A stretch of 64,000 bases of DNA from Mesorhizobium sp. (GCF_004963255.1 NZ_SUGA01000003.1:106504-170503); one strand, 5' to 3'; positions 40,396 to 49,150 are shown, counted from the stretch's first letter. Numbers and translations: made by a program. The notes: generated by a model from the letters alone, not told the origin.

Positions 40396-41334
40396 ATGCG
40401 CGTGAAGATCATCGGATCGGCGGCGGGAGGCGGCTTTCCGCAATGGAACTGCAATTATCGCCTGAGCCGCGCGGCCCGCGCCGGGGTGCCCGGTCTGCGC
40501 TCCCGAACTCAATCGTCCGTCGCCGTATCGGCGGACGGGACAGGTTGGGTTCTCTTCAATGCATCGCCCGACATCCGTCAGCAGATTGCGCAAACGCCCG
40601 AGCTGCAGCCCGCGGCGGACGCACAGCTGCGCTCGACACCTATCCGAGCGGTGGTGCTGACCAATGCCGACGTGGACCATGTCGCCGGCTTGCTGAGCCT
40701 TCGTGAGCGACAGCCTTTCGCGATCTATGCGACCGCGCAGGTGCTGGCGACGCTGGAGTCCAATTCGATCTTCAATGTCCTCGATCCGGAGATCGTGCCG
40801 CGGCGTCTCTTGGCGCCGATGGAGGAGACGGCGATTTGCGGCGCGGACGGCCACCCGACCGGCGTGATCGTCGGCAGCTTCCCGGTGCCGGGCAAGGTCG
40901 CGCTCTATCTTGAGCAAGGAGGCGATCCCGGCGCCGATGTCAGCTCCGACACGGGCGACACGATCGGCGTCCGTATCGGCAGAGTCGATGGTCGCGGCGC
41001 GATTTTCTACGTTCCGGGCTGCGCGCGCATCGACGCCGAGCTGCGCGCGCAGCTGGCTGATGCCGCCTGCCTTCTGTTCGACGGCACCGTCTACACGGAC
41101 GACGAGATGATCACGGCAGGGGTCGGCCCGAAAACCGGCGCACGCATGGGGCATGTCGCAATGTCGGGAGAAGCGGGTTCGATCGCCGGCCTGGCCGATG
41201 TGAAGATCGCTCGCCGGATCTTCATCCATATCAACAACACCAATCCTGTTCTGGACGAGAATTCCGCCGAGCACGCGGCGATCAAGGCGGCTGGCTGGGA
41301 AGTCGCCTTCGACGGCATGGAGATGGAATTTTGA
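40396..41334 (+). CDS. pqqB: PqqB, metallo-hydrolase-fold PQQ biosynthesis protein
   Basis: 312 residues of the metallo-beta-lactamase fold: opening VKIIGSAAGGGFPQWNC, the degenerate metal motif TNADVDHVAGLLSLRE (Asp-x-Asp-His), and IFIHINNTNPVLDENSAEHA near the C-terminus. PqqB is reported to hydroxylate the Glu-Tyr-derived intermediate with iron. ATG 40396 gives the family start; no strong ribosome site is evident, matching low expression after the hairpin. Overlaps pqqC by 4 nt. Confidence 0.95.
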   Translation: MRVKIIGSAAGGGFPQWNCNYRLSRAARAGVPGLRSRTQSSVAVSADGTGWVLFNASPDIRQQIAQTPELQPAADAQLRSTPIRAVVLTNADVDHVAGLLSLRERQPFAIYATAQVLATLESNSIFNVLDPEIVPRRLLAPMEETAICGADGHPTGVIVGSFPVPGKVALYLEQGGDPGADVSSDTGDTIGVRIGRVDGRGAIFYVPGCARIDAELRAQLADAACLLFDGTVYTDDEMITAGVGPKTGARMGHVAMSGEAGSIAGLADVKIARRIFIHINNTNPVLDENSAEHAAIKAAGWEVAFDGMEMEF

Positions 41335-42089
41335 GCGATTTCCACGATGCGGCCCGAGGCGGCCTGTCAAAGCGCGAGCTCGAAGCCGTGCTGCGGCGGG
41401 TCGGCGACGAGCGCTACCACAACCGCCATCCTTTCCATCACAGGATGACCGGCGGCGCCCTGTCGAAGGCCGAAATGCAGGCCTGGGCGCTGAACCGCTA
41501 TTGCTACCAGGCCGTCATTCCGCGCAAGGATGCCATGATCCTGGCTCGCGCCGAGGATCCGGCGTTCCGCGCCGCCTGGCGCAAGCGCATCGAGGACCAC
41601 GACGGCGAGGACGGCTGGAGCGGCGGCATCGCGCGCTGGCTGCATCTGGCGACCTCGCTCGGGCTCGATGCCGAAGCGGTCAAGAGCGAAAGGCTGGCGC
41701 TGCCAGCGACCCGCTTCGCCGTCGGCGCCTATCTCTCCTTCTGCACCAACCGGACGCTGCTTGAGGCGGTCGCGTCCTCGCTGACCGAGATGTTCTCGCC
41801 GGCCATCATCGGCGAGCGCATGGCAGCGATGCTGGCCAGATACGATTACATCACCGAGGACACGCTGGCCTATTTCACGCAGCGACCGGAGCAGGCGAAG
41901 CGCGACGCCGACTTCGCCCTCGCCTATGTGCTGGCCCACGCCGACACGCCCGAACGCCAGCAGCAGGCGATCGATGCGCTGGTGTTCAAATGCGACATAC
42001 TCTGGGCCATGCTCGATGCGCTCCAGCATGCCTATGGCGCGCCGGGAAACGTACCGCCCGGCGCCTTCCGCCCGGAGACGGTTTCATGA
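41331..42089 (+). CDS. pqqC: PqqC, pyrroloquinoline-quinone synthase
   Basis: 252 residues of the TenA-like all-helical fold that performs the final eight-electron oxidation to PQQ without a cofactor. Seen: RYHNRHPFHHRMTGGALSKA, LNRYCYQAVIPRKDAMILA, RIEDHDGEDGWSGGIARW, TEMFSPAIIGERMAAMLARY. The start is TTG overlapping the pqqB stop (TTGAG), consistent with coupled low-level translation. Confidence 0.95.
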   Translation: MSDFHDAARGGLSKRELEAVLRRVGDERYHNRHPFHHRMTGGALSKAEMQAWALNRYCYQAVIPRKDAMILARAEDPAFRAAWRKRIEDHDGEDGWSGGIARWLHLATSLGLDAEAVKSERLALPATRFAVGAYLSFCTNRTLLEAVASSLTEMFSPAIIGERMAAMLARYDYITEDTLAYFTQRPEQAKRDADFALAYVLAHADTPERQQQAIDALVFKCDILWAMLDALQHAYGAPGNVPPGAFRPETVS

Positions 42090-42382
42090 CGGCGCCGCGC
42101 GAAAGAGCCATCGTGTCGTTGCGCTCCGCGCCATCGCTGCCCAGGCATGTGCGCATCCAGTACGACCCCGTGCGACTGGCCTTCGCCGTGCTTGCGCCGG
42201 AGAAGGTGTTCTGGCCGAATGACATCAGTCTCGACATACTGCGCCGCTGCGACGGGCAATCAACCGTCGAGCGCATCATCGCCGATCTTGCGGCCGATTA
42301 TGACGCGGATCCGCAGGACGTGGCGGACGATGTCATCGCTTTCCTGCAGGAATGGTCGGACAAGCTTTTGGTGAAGCTGTGA
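42086..42382 (+). CDS. pqqD: PqqD, peptide chaperone
   Basis: 98 residues of the RiPP-recognition-element fold that binds PqqA and hands it to PqqE: PRHVRIQYDPVRLAFAVLAP, EKVFWPNDISLDILRRCDG, ADPQDVADDVIAFLQEWSDK. ATG 42086 overlaps pqqC; the frame is open upstream but that part is out-of-frame pqqC. Confidence 0.94.
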   Translation: MTAPRERAIVSLRSAPSLPRHVRIQYDPVRLAFAVLAPEKVFWPNDISLDILRRCDGQSTVERIIADLAADYDADPQDVADDVIAFLQEWSDKLLVKL

Positions 42383-43509
42383 GCAAGGCGCTCCTGCCTC
42401 CGATCGGCATGCTGGCGGAACTCACGCATCGCTGCCCGCTTCAGTGCCCCTATTGCTCCAATCCGCTCGAATTGCTGAAGGCCAACCTCGAGCTCGACAC
42501 GCGGACATGGCTCCATCTCTTCTCACAGGCTGCCGATCTCGGCGTCCTGCAGGTGCATCTTTCCGGCGGCGAGCCGACGCTGCGCCGCGACCTCGAGCAA
42601 CTGATCGCCGGCCTTTCGGCGCGCGGCGTCTACACCAACCTCATCACCGCTGGCGTCGGCATTGCCGAAGGCCGCATCGAGGCCTTTGCCGAAGCAGGCC
42701 TCGACCACCTGCAACTGAGTTTCCAGGGCGCCCGCCCAGCGACCACCGATCGTATCGGCAACCACTGGGGCAGCCATGAGAAAAAGCTGGAGACGGCGCG
42801 CCGCGCCCGCGCGGCCGGGCTTTCGCTCACCATCAACGCGCCCGTCCATCGGCACAACATCGAGGAAGTGCCGGAATTCATCGACCTCGCCCTCTCCCTG
42901 GGTGCTGAGCGGCTCGAGATCGCCAACGTCCAATATGCCGGCTGGGCGCTCGCCAATCGCAGTTTGCTGATGCCCGATCGGGCCGCGGTCGACCGGCAGG
43001 CCGACATCGTCGCGGCTGCCCAGGAACAGCTCGCGGGCATCATGACCATCGATTTTGTCACGCCGGATTACTTCGCCATCTACCCCAAGCCATGCATGGG
43101 CGGCTGGGCACGCGACGCCTTCATGGTGGCTCCCGACGGCACCGTGTTGCCGTGCCATGCCGCGCAGACGATTCCCTCGCTGCGCTTCGAGCGCTTCGGA
43201 GACCGCAGCCTCGCCGAAATCTGGACCGACTCGCCGGCCTTCAACGCCTTCCGCGGCACCGAATGGATGCGGGAGCCGTGCCGAAGCTGCGAGCGTCGCG
43301 AGGTCGACTGGGGCGGCTGCCGGTGTCAGGCATTGGCGATTGTCGGCGATGCCGCTGCAACAGATCCAGCCTGCATCAAGTCGACAGCACACACCCGTAT
43401 GGCCGCCTTGGTCGATGAAACCCGGCGCAGCAAAACCGCCGGAGACGATGCTTTCATCTATCGCCGGATAGGACGTGATTTTGACGGTAGCTACAATCCC
43501 CGCCGATAG
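42379..43509 (+). CDS. pqqE: PqqE, radical-SAM enzyme of PQQ biosynthesis
   Basis: 376 residues. The radical-SAM cluster motif CPLQCPYCSNP (CxxxCxxC, about 19-26), SAM contact LHLSGGEPTLRRDL-like element (seen as VHLSGGEPTLRRDL), and a SPASM domain with auxiliary-cluster cysteines in PCMGGWARDAF, TVLPCHAAQ, PCRSCERREVDWGGCRCQA and the final CIKS. It forms the C-C bond between Glu and Tyr of PqqA. GTG start overlaps the pqqD stop. No pqqF-type protease is seen here, so precursor trimming must use another peptidase. Confidence 0.95.
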   Translation: MSKALLPPIGMLAELTHRCPLQCPYCSNPLELLKANLELDTRTWLHLFSQAADLGVLQVHLSGGEPTLRRDLEQLIAGLSARGVYTNLITAGVGIAEGRIEAFAEAGLDHLQLSFQGARPATTDRIGNHWGSHEKKLETARRARAAGLSLTINAPVHRHNIEEVPEFIDLALSLGAERLEIANVQYAGWALANRSLLMPDRAAVDRQADIVAAAQEQLAGIMTIDFVTPDYFAIYPKPCMGGWARDAFMVAPDGTVLPCHAAQTIPSLRFERFGDRSLAEIWTDSPAFNAFRGTEWMREPCRSCERREVDWGGCRCQALAIVGDAAATDPACIKSTAHTRMAALVDETRRSKTAGDDAFIYRRIGRDFDGSYNPRR

Positions 43510-43514
43510 GGCCC

Positions 43515-43536
43515 AGCTTCGGCTAGAAGCGAAGCT
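43515..43536. terminator. Possible bidirectional stem-loop after pqqE
   Basis: AGCTTCG (43515-43521) and its complement (43530-43536) with an 8-nt loop, in the 82-nt gap between the convergent pqqE and the gene ending at 43592. No T-run on either side. Confidence 0.35.
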
Positions 43537-43591
43537 CCATCTCGGCCAATAATATACGCGTCGCTTGGAAGCACGCTGGCGGGCGCTTCCC

Positions 43592-44224
43592 TCAGCGCAA
43601 GAGCCCGTCCATATCGAACTCTTCCCAGCCTCTTAGGCGGGCCGCATCGTTCCGGCTCTCGTCGGTGTTACTTGCGGCTTCGCTGCTCTTCTTCTGCGCG
43701 CGCTTCAATGCCGCCTTTGCGGCAGCGCGTCGCCGGTTCTCGGCACGGGTAGCGGCGTCGTCCTCGCGCCAGAGGGTGACCAGGTCGCGGTCGAGCACAT
43801 CTTCGATGTGGCGCGGATCGAACACGTGGAACGTGATCTTCCTGGCGCGGCCGCGAAGCTTGACCGTTCTCGTTCCGGCGCTCTGCAGCCGGCCGTCCTT
43901 CAGCCAGCGGTGCCGCTCGCCGGACGAGATCGTCAGGACATCCTCGACCTCGCGGGGGATGACCGGAAGGTCTTCGATGTCGCGCATCGCTTTGGACACG
44001 ATCGCCCTTGCCGCCTCAGGGTCGGCATCCGAGCCCTCTGGAAGCCGCAAAGTAAGCACACGGGATTCGATGTGGAGCAGCTTTCTCAGCGGCGCGGGAA
44101 GGCGCGCGCGGATCTCGAGGAAAATGCCCCTCGCCCGCATGGACGATCCCAGCGTCGCCGCAGGCGAAAGCGGCCACTCAGCGATCAACTTGGCTGTCGG
44201 TTCGGTTTTTTGGCGCCCGGGCAT
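43592..44224 (-). CDS. Hypothetical protein (210 aa)
   Basis: Not recognised. 210 residues: an N-terminal region with a possible regulator-like beta/alpha part (LRKLLHIESRVLTLRLPEGS; AARAIVSKAMRDIEDLPVIP; TISSGERHRWLKDGRLQSAG), then a basic coiled segment (ENRRRAAAKAALKRAQKKSS) and the C-terminal tag RLRGWEEFDMDGLLR. ATG 44224 starts MPGRQKTEPTAK; no good ribosome site, and a longer frame to 44365 is possible. The last 45 bp have a decayed second copy at 45414-45458. Confidence 0.55.
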   Translation of the reverse strand: MPGRQKTEPTAKLIAEWPLSPAATLGSSMRARGIFLEIRARLPAPLRKLLHIESRVLTLRLPEGSDADPEAARAIVSKAMRDIEDLPVIPREVEDVLTISSGERHRWLKDGRLQSAGTRTVKLRGRARKITFHVFDPRHIEDVLDRDLVTLWREDDAATRAENRRRAAAKAALKRAQKKSSEAASNTDESRNDAARLRGWEEFDMDGLLR

Positions 44225-44409
44225 ATCGGATAAATAGGCCGGGCTGGGCCCAGCACAACGCCGGTTCGAGAGGCAATCCGCTGTGGCGCGGCGCCTGTGA
44301 TCGCAGGCAAGAGCATTCTCGCCACATTCGGCCATCTGAGAAGGCTCCGTGGAGCGAATCGTCAATCGGCGAGTTAGGCTGGCTAGACCGAAGAGACTGG
44401 ATTGGACGG

Positions 44410-44973
44410 ATGGCCGCGTCGAAAAGGAACAGATATTTCACGCCAACGAAGCCGGCGCCAGAAGGCCTCGCCCCTGCCCTGGCGCGAAACATTGAGGCGC
44501 TGATCGAGAGGCGAAAACGCGAAGCCAAAGCTGCAACGCTGGAGGAGCGCGCAGCCGCAGCGATCAGCGGCTTCGCCGGAAGCATGGTCTTCGTCTACTT
44601 ACACGTCGCCTTCTTCGGCGGTTGGATCGCCCTCAATGTGGGCATCCTGAGCTCCGTAAGACCTTGGGACCCGTCACTGGTCATCCTGGCCATGTTCGCC
44701 TCGGTCGAGGCCATCTTCCTCTCGACCTTCGTGCTCATCAATCAGAACCGAATGGCAGCGGAGGATAATTCCAGGGCAGACCTCGATCTGCAGGTCAGCC
44801 TGCTTAACGAGCACGAAACCACCAAGCTCATCAAGCTGGTGGAGGAGATTGCCAAGCGTCTCAACATAGATACCGACGCGGATCACGAGATCAAGGAACT
44901 CAAGCGCGATGTGGCGCCGGAGGCAGTCTTGGACAAGATCGAAGAGGTGTCCGACCGTCAGCCGCCCGAGTGA
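44410..44973 (+). CDS. DUF1003 membrane protein
   Basis: 187 residues: a polar N-terminus, two helices (SGFAGSMVFVYLHVAFFGGW; SLVILAMFASVEAIFLSTFV) and the DUF1003 motif FVLINQNRMAAEDNSRADLD followed by a helical cytoplasmic tail (EHETTKLIKLVEEIAKRLNI). Family function unknown; often in stress regulons. GGACGG immediately precedes the ATG, a cramped ribosome site. Confidence 0.85.
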   Translation: MAASKRNRYFTPTKPAPEGLAPALARNIEALIERRKREAKAATLEERAAAAISGFAGSMVFVYLHVAFFGGWIALNVGILSSVRPWDPSLVILAMFASVEAIFLSTFVLINQNRMAAEDNSRADLDLQVSLLNEHETTKLIKLVEEIAKRLNIDTDADHEIKELKRDVAPEAVLDKIEEVSDRQPPE

Positions 44974-45025
44974 CAGATCACCAAAGCTAAGCGTTACCGA
45001 GTTGGGCTAATCAGAGGATAGGCGC

Positions 45026-45391
45026 ATGTTCGACCACATCGGCTTCAACGTCGGGAATTTAGAGAAATCGCTCGCCTTTTACAAAGCAGTGCTCGCACCT
45101 CTCGGTCTTGGCGTGCTGGAATCTGGCGAGGGCTGGGCCATGTTGGGCGGCTACTCCGGTCGTCTCTGGATCGGGGCATTCGGTCCTCCTCCTGGACCCA
45201 TCCACATGGCGTTCCGCGCCGGCTCCCGGGCAATGGTACACGCGTTCTACGAGGCAGGCCTTGCCTCCGGAGGTCGCGATAACGGCGCGCCTGGCATTCG
45301 CACCCAATACGCGCCGGATTACTTTGCGACTTTCTTGCTCGACCCGGACGGGCACAATGTCGAGGCCGTAACCTTCGCCGCGGAAAATTGA
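45026..45391 (+). CDS. VOC-family (glyoxalase-fold) protein
   Basis: 121 residues, one complete vicinal-oxygen-chelate module pair: MFDHIGFNVGNLEKSLAFYK, HMAFRAGSRAMVHAFYEAGL and LLDPDGHNVEAVTF. Metal-ligand candidates are His4, His in IHMAF and Glu in NVEAV. The substrate is unknown; small VOC proteins include lyases, dioxygenases and antibiotic-binding proteins. Single gene with an ordinary start. Confidence 0.88.
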   Translation: MFDHIGFNVGNLEKSLAFYKAVLAPLGLGVLESGEGWAMLGGYSGRLWIGAFGPPPGPIHMAFRAGSRAMVHAFYEAGLASGGRDNGAPGIRTQYAPDYFATFLLDPDGHNVEAVTFAAEN

Positions 45392-45413
45392 GCTGCGCGT
45401 TCTGCGCCCGTGA

Positions 45414-45458
45414 GCGCAGGAGTCCGTCCGTACCGAAATCTTCCCAGCCCCTTAGGCG
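45414..45458 (-). pseudogene. Decayed copy of the 3' end of the gene at 43592
   Basis: 45 bp match 43595-43639 at 39 of 45 positions by hand count and would encode RLRGWEDFGTDGLLR against RLRGWEEFDMDGLLR, but with no stop at the original place and no start or body upstream. It is a fragment left by duplication or recombination, in the 177-nt gap between the VOC and DUF4142 genes. Confidence 0.6.
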
Positions 45459-45507
45459 CGACGTAGATGCGAAGCTCAGCGGCTTAGCACCAAATCGAAT
45501 TGGCGTT

Positions 45508-45532
45508 GGAACAAACGCTTCGCCCCTCTGTT
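45508..45532 (+). promoter_or_regulatory. EcfG/RpoE2-type promoter
   Basis: GGAAC at 45508-45512, 18 nt, TT at 45531-45532, 36 nt before ATG 45569. Confidence 0.6.
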
Positions 45533-45568
45533 TGCCTCCAAGCACAATTGCGTTAGAGGACATCATCT

Positions 45569-46318
45569 ATGAGATTTCATTTGCTATCGGCCGCGCTGTG
45601 CACGGCCGCCGGGCTGAGTTTTGCTCATCCCGCTCTCAGTGCCGAAAAGGCGCAGGACTTCGTCAACAAGGCAGCCGAAGGCGGGATCTTCGAGGTCGAG
45701 TCCAGCAAGATCGTCCAGGGCAAGGCGAAAGACCAGGCCGTCAATGACTTTGCCCAGAAGATGATAACCGATCACGGCGCGGCCAACGACAAACTGCAGT
45801 CGATCGCCGGCGAGCAGAAGCTTCAGGTTCCCGCCGAAACTGATGCGAAGCACAAGAGCGACCTCGAGGCACTGAAATCGGCAAACGGTTCGGCCGACCA
45901 GTCCTACGTGAAGATGCAGCAGGACGCGCACGACGACGCGGTCAAGCTGTTCCAGGATTATGCGGCAGACGGCGACAACGCTGACCTAAAGGCATTTGCC
46001 CAGCAGACGCTGCCGACACTCAAGATGCACCAGGAGATGATCGAAAGGATCGCCTCAGGCAAGACCGATAATACCGCAACCACCAGCACCGCGCCCGCGG
46101 CGACAGACGCAGACCAGAATGCATCTGCCCCGGTGCCTGGAGCGAACAGCTTTACTGAAGCGCAGGCGAAGTCGCGGATCCAGGATGCCGGTTTCGCCAA
46201 TGTCAGCGCTCTGACGAAGGACGACCAGGGCATCTGGCGCGGCACCGCCGAGAAGGACGGAAAGCCGGTAGCCGTCGCGCTCGATTTCAAAGGCAACGTG
46301 GTTGCCGACGCTCAATAA
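45569..46318 (+). CDS. Periplasmic DUF4142 protein with PepSY-like C-terminus
   Basis: 249 residues: signal peptide (MRFHLLSAALCTAAGLSFAH, cleavage after ALSA), a DUF4142 ferritin-like four-helix domain (FVNKAAEGGIFEVESSKIVQ; KDQAVNDFAQKMITDHGAAN; LPTLKMHQEMIERI), an Ala/Thr linker (about 165-190), and a small PepSY-type domain (FTEAQAKSRIQDAGFANVSA; AVALDFKGNVVADAQ). DUF4142 proteins are stress-induced and found in the periplasm. The fusion with PepSY is less common. Confidence 0.82.
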   Translation: MRFHLLSAALCTAAGLSFAHPALSAEKAQDFVNKAAEGGIFEVESSKIVQGKAKDQAVNDFAQKMITDHGAANDKLQSIAGEQKLQVPAETDAKHKSDLEALKSANGSADQSYVKMQQDAHDDAVKLFQDYAADGDNADLKAFAQQTLPTLKMHQEMIERIASGKTDNTATTSTAPAATDADQNASAPVPGANSFTEAQAKSRIQDAGFANVSALTKDDQGIWRGTAEKDGKPVAVALDFKGNVVADAQ

Positions 46319-46340
46319 CCATTCAGAAATGGAGTGAAAC

Positions 46341-46946
46341 ATGACGACTGTCACCGGACTTTTCGATGACTATCAGGACGCCGCCGACGCTGTAAGCGAA
46401 CTGGAAGCGATCGGCGTGCCGCGAGACGACATCAGCATCGTGGCCAACAATTCCGACAATCGGTATCGGCAGGACGAGAGTTCAGACGCCGGTGAAGATG
46501 CCGCCGCCGGCGCCGGTCTTGGGGCGCTCGTCGGTGGCGCGGGCGGGCTCCTTACCGGACTCGGGATCATGGCCATCCCGGGGGTGGGACCCGTCGTGGC
46601 GGCAGGTTGGCTCGCTGCGACGGCTGTCGGCGCGGTCGGCGGCGCTGTGGTGGGCGGAGCCGCCGGCGGCATCGTCGGGGCGCTGACGGAGTCCGGTGTT
46701 TCCGAGCGCGATGCGCATGTCTATGCCGAGGGCGTGCGCCGGGGCGGCAGTCTCGTTACTGCCAGAGTGGATGATCGGCTTGCCGGCGAGGCTGAACGGA
46801 TCCTGCGTGGAGAGCGTGCCGTCAATCTTGACGAGCGGCGTAGCGCTTACGAGGCCGGGGGATGGACAGGATTTGACGCTGCCGCGGAGCCCTATGATGA
46901 CATTGAGGCTGAACGAGATCGTGTTCGGCGAACCACACCGCTCTAA
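46341..46946 (+). CDS. General stress protein with YflT-like N-terminus and glycine zipper
   Basis: 201 residues. MTTVTGLFDDYQDAADAVSE and LEAIGVPRDDISIVANN are the YflT/GSP17M-like N-terminal domain; a long glycine-rich double membrane-like segment follows (GLGALVGGAGGLLTGLGIMA; AVGGAVVGGAAGGIVGALTE), then a polar C-terminus with a second fold-like stretch (DERRSAYEAGGWTGFD). GGAG precedes the ATG. It lies 22 nt after the DUF4142 gene, probably co-transcribed, and ends at a clear terminator. Confidence 0.82.
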   Translation: MTTVTGLFDDYQDAADAVSELEAIGVPRDDISIVANNSDNRYRQDESSDAGEDAAAGAGLGALVGGAGGLLTGLGIMAIPGVGPVVAAGWLAATAVGAVGGAVVGGAAGGIVGALTESGVSERDAHVYAEGVRRGGSLVTARVDDRLAGEAERILRGERAVNLDERRSAYEAGGWTGFDAAAEPYDDIEAERDRVRRTTPL

Positions 46947-46953
46947 GAAATGC

Positions 46954-46986
46954 GGCCCCGTCGAACTCTCGGCGGGGCCTTTTTTT
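46954..46986 (+). terminator. Rho-independent terminator after the general stress gene
   Basis: GGCCCCG (46954-46960) pairs with CGGGGCC (46973-46979), directly followed by seven T residues (46980-46986), 8 nt after the stop codon. The clearest intrinsic terminator in the window. Confidence 0.85.
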
Positions 46987-47038
46987 GCCGGGCGAGCGAG
47001 GCGCCGGCAATTGGATTGCCCACGTCGGAGCTGAGGGG

Positions 47039-47809
47039 ATGACCTGGATCGCGACCTTCAACGTCAATGGTGTGAACGGCCGACTCCCCGTGCTCCTGAA
47101 GTGGCTTCGCGAAACCGATTATGACGTTGTCTGCCTCCAGGAGCTGAAAACGTCCGACGAGAATTTTCCCATCGAGGCAATACGGGACGCCGGCTTCGGC
47201 GCGATCTGGCACGGCCAGAAATCCTACAACGGGGTGGCGGTATTGGTGCGCGGAAAGGATCCGGTCGAACGCCGCCGTGGCTTGCCTGGCGATCCCGATG
47301 ACACGCACAGCCGCTATCTGGAGGCAGAGATCGACGGTCTCATCGTCGGCTGCATCTATCTGCCCAATGGCAATCCCGCGCCAGGCCCCAAATTCGATTA
47401 CAAGCTTCGCTGGTTCGACCGTCTCGTCGACTACAGCCGATCGCTGTTGGCCGAGCGCACGGTGCTTTGTGGTGACTACAACGTCGTGCCCACTGAGATA
47501 GATGCTGCAGTACCCAGGCGTTGGCTGGGCGATGCTGTCTTCTTCCCCGAAAGCAGGAAAGCTTATGCGCACATGCTGAGCTTGGGCTGGGTGGATGCGA
47601 TGCGCCGTATCCATCCGGACAAGGGCATATACACCTATTGGAACTTTTCCTATCGGGGCGGCTACGACCGAAGCTCAGGCCTGCGGATGGACCATCTGCT
47701 CGTAAGCCCGTCACTTGCGGAAAGCCTTCTGGCCGCCGGTGTCGATGTCGAGACTCGTGGATGGGAAAAGCCAAGCGATCACGCCCCAGCCTGGGTCGAG
47801 GTCGACTGA
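47039..47809 (+). CDS. xthA: Exonuclease III / AP endonuclease
   Basis: 256 residues of the exonuclease-endonuclease-phosphatase fold: IATFNVNGVNGRLPVLLKWL, the metal Glu in VVCLQELKTSDENFP, LCGDYNVVP (Asp-x-Asn), and the C-terminal RMDHLLVSPSL and SDHAPAWVEV with the catalytic Asp-His. Repairs abasic and oxidised DNA ends. Family starts are near MTWIATFN, and GAGGGG lies directly before the ATG, an unusually short spacing. Its presence in a stress island suggests a second, stress-tuned copy. Confidence 0.9.
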   Translation: MTWIATFNVNGVNGRLPVLLKWLRETDYDVVCLQELKTSDENFPIEAIRDAGFGAIWHGQKSYNGVAVLVRGKDPVERRRGLPGDPDDTHSRYLEAEIDGLIVGCIYLPNGNPAPGPKFDYKLRWFDRLVDYSRSLLAERTVLCGDYNVVPTEIDAAVPRRWLGDAVFFPESRKAYAHMLSLGWVDAMRRIHPDKGIYTYWNFSYRGGYDRSSGLRMDHLLVSPSLAESLLAAGVDVETRGWEKPSDHAPAWVEVD

Positions 47810-48139
47810 ACCTTTTGCGCTGTCGCAGTTGCAGATAGCCTGCTTGGCAGCGGTCGCCCACGTTTCATGTCGAACCCTCAAGATGCCAAAGTTCGTTACA
47901 ATCGAATATGGCGATCGGGCCGGATGTCGTCGTACGACCAACCGGTCAGAATGCCGCTCATGAACAGGGCGCGAAATTGCGATCCGAAGGCGCCCTGATA
48001 GTGCGGCGGGGACGGAGGCAAAGGTGCGCGATCCGGATGCATCGGAAGTGCAAACTCGCGATGCCTGCCCCCGGCAATGGCCCGATCCTCCTTGCCCGTC
48101 GATTTGGGCGACGCTGGACGGCGCCGCCCCTTTATCTGC
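47810..48139. other. 330-nt spacer without a convincing gene
   Basis: Convergent gap between xthA and the SDR gene. Short open frames exist on both strands (for example a 41-codon frame from 47868 on the plus strand) but none has a ribosome site. No terminator with a T-run was seen. Confidence 0.45.
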
Positions 48140-49150
48140 CTACGGTTGTCCCTGACCTCCGCCCGACCCGTAGATGTTTCCGGTTGCGAAGCTTGCATCA
48201 TCGGCGGCCAACTGCACGTAGATCGAGGCCAGCTCCACCGGCTGGCCCGGTCGTTCCAGCGCGGTGGTGCTGCCAAATTTCTTGTACTTCTCCTCGGACG
48301 CTCCGCCGCTGATCTGCAACGGCGTCCAGATCGGGCCAGGCGCCACACCGTTGACGCGGATGCCCTTGGAGCCGAGCTGCTTGGCCAGCGACTTGACGTA
48401 GTTCATTGTCGCGGCCTTGGTCTGGGCATAGTCGTAAAGCTCGGGGGAAGGATCGTAGGCCTGTTCCGACGTCGTGCCGATGATACATGACCCGGCCTTC
48501 AGATGCGGCAGCGCCGACTTGATGATCCAGAACGGCGCGTAGATGTTGGTCTTCATCGTGGCATCGAACTCCTCGCTTGTGATGTCGAGGATGGAAGGCT
48601 TCGCCTGCTGCCTGCCGGCATTGCAGACGACAATGTCGAGGCCACCGAGCTGCTGCACCGCGTCGGCCACAAGTTTCTGGCAAAACGCCTCCTCACGGAG
48701 ATCGCCGGGTAGAGCAACGCCGGTTCGGCCGGCATCACGGATGAGCTGGATGACCTCGCTCGCATCCGGTTCTTCGGATGGATAGTAATTGATAGCGACA
48801 TCCGCCCCCTCGCGGGCATAGGCGATCGCGGCAGCGCGGCCCATGCCGGAATCGCCGCCTGTGATCAGGGCCTTGCGCCCCGCGAGACGTCCTGAACCTT
48901 TGTAGCTCTCCTCCCCGTGGTCGGGCTTGGGTTTCATGTCGCGTGCCAGGCCGGGCCAAGGTTGGGTTTGTGCTTCGAAGGGTGGTTTCGGGTATTTGGA
49001 GCGGGGATCTTGCATGGCGGGTCCATTCTCTAGAGGCTTCGTGCTTGTCTGCTGAGCGTTGGCCGGGCTAGCAATCCCAGCCGCTATTCCGACCCCTGCT
49101 GCAGCCATGACTTCGCGCCGCGACAGTGTGTAGGGATGGTCTTTGGTCAT
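48140..49150 (-). CDS. Exported (twin-arginine) short-chain dehydrogenase/reductase
   Basis: 336 residues. The N-terminus has TLSRREVMAAAGVGIAAGIA and a cleavage site near SPANAQ, a twin-arginine export signal of the kind used for folded, cofactor-loaded proteins. The rest is a complete SDR of the long YhdF/YghA type: cofactor motif KALITGGDSGMGRAAAIAYA, NAG in IVVCNAGRQQ, catalytic YAQTKAA (Tyr-x3-Lys), and RVNGVAPGPIWTPLQ. The EcfG-type promoter 31 nt before ATG 49150 supports this start over an open frame to 49249. Substrate unknown. Confidence 0.85.
   Translation of the reverse strand: MTKDHPYTLSRREVMAAAGVGIAAGIASPANAQQTSTKPLENGPAMQDPRSKYPKPPFEAQTQPWPGLARDMKPKPDHGEESYKGSGRLAGRKALITGGDSGMGRAAAIAYAREGADVAINYYPSEEPDASEVIQLIRDAGRTGVALPGDLREEAFCQKLVADAVQQLGGLDIVVCNAGRQQAKPSILDITSEEFDATMKTNIYAPFWIIKSALPHLKAGSCIIGTTSEQAYDPSPELYDYAQTKAATMNYVKSLAKQLGSKGIRVNGVAPGPIWTPLQISGGASEEKYKKFGSTTALERPGQPVELASIYVQLAADDASFATGNIYGSGGGQGQP

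Noticed and set aside
47896..48348. A 150-codon minus-strand frame after the SDR gene
   Set aside because: Most of it is antisense-phase or out-of-frame SDR sequence, and it has no ribosome site; the downstream 48 codons alone are not convincing.
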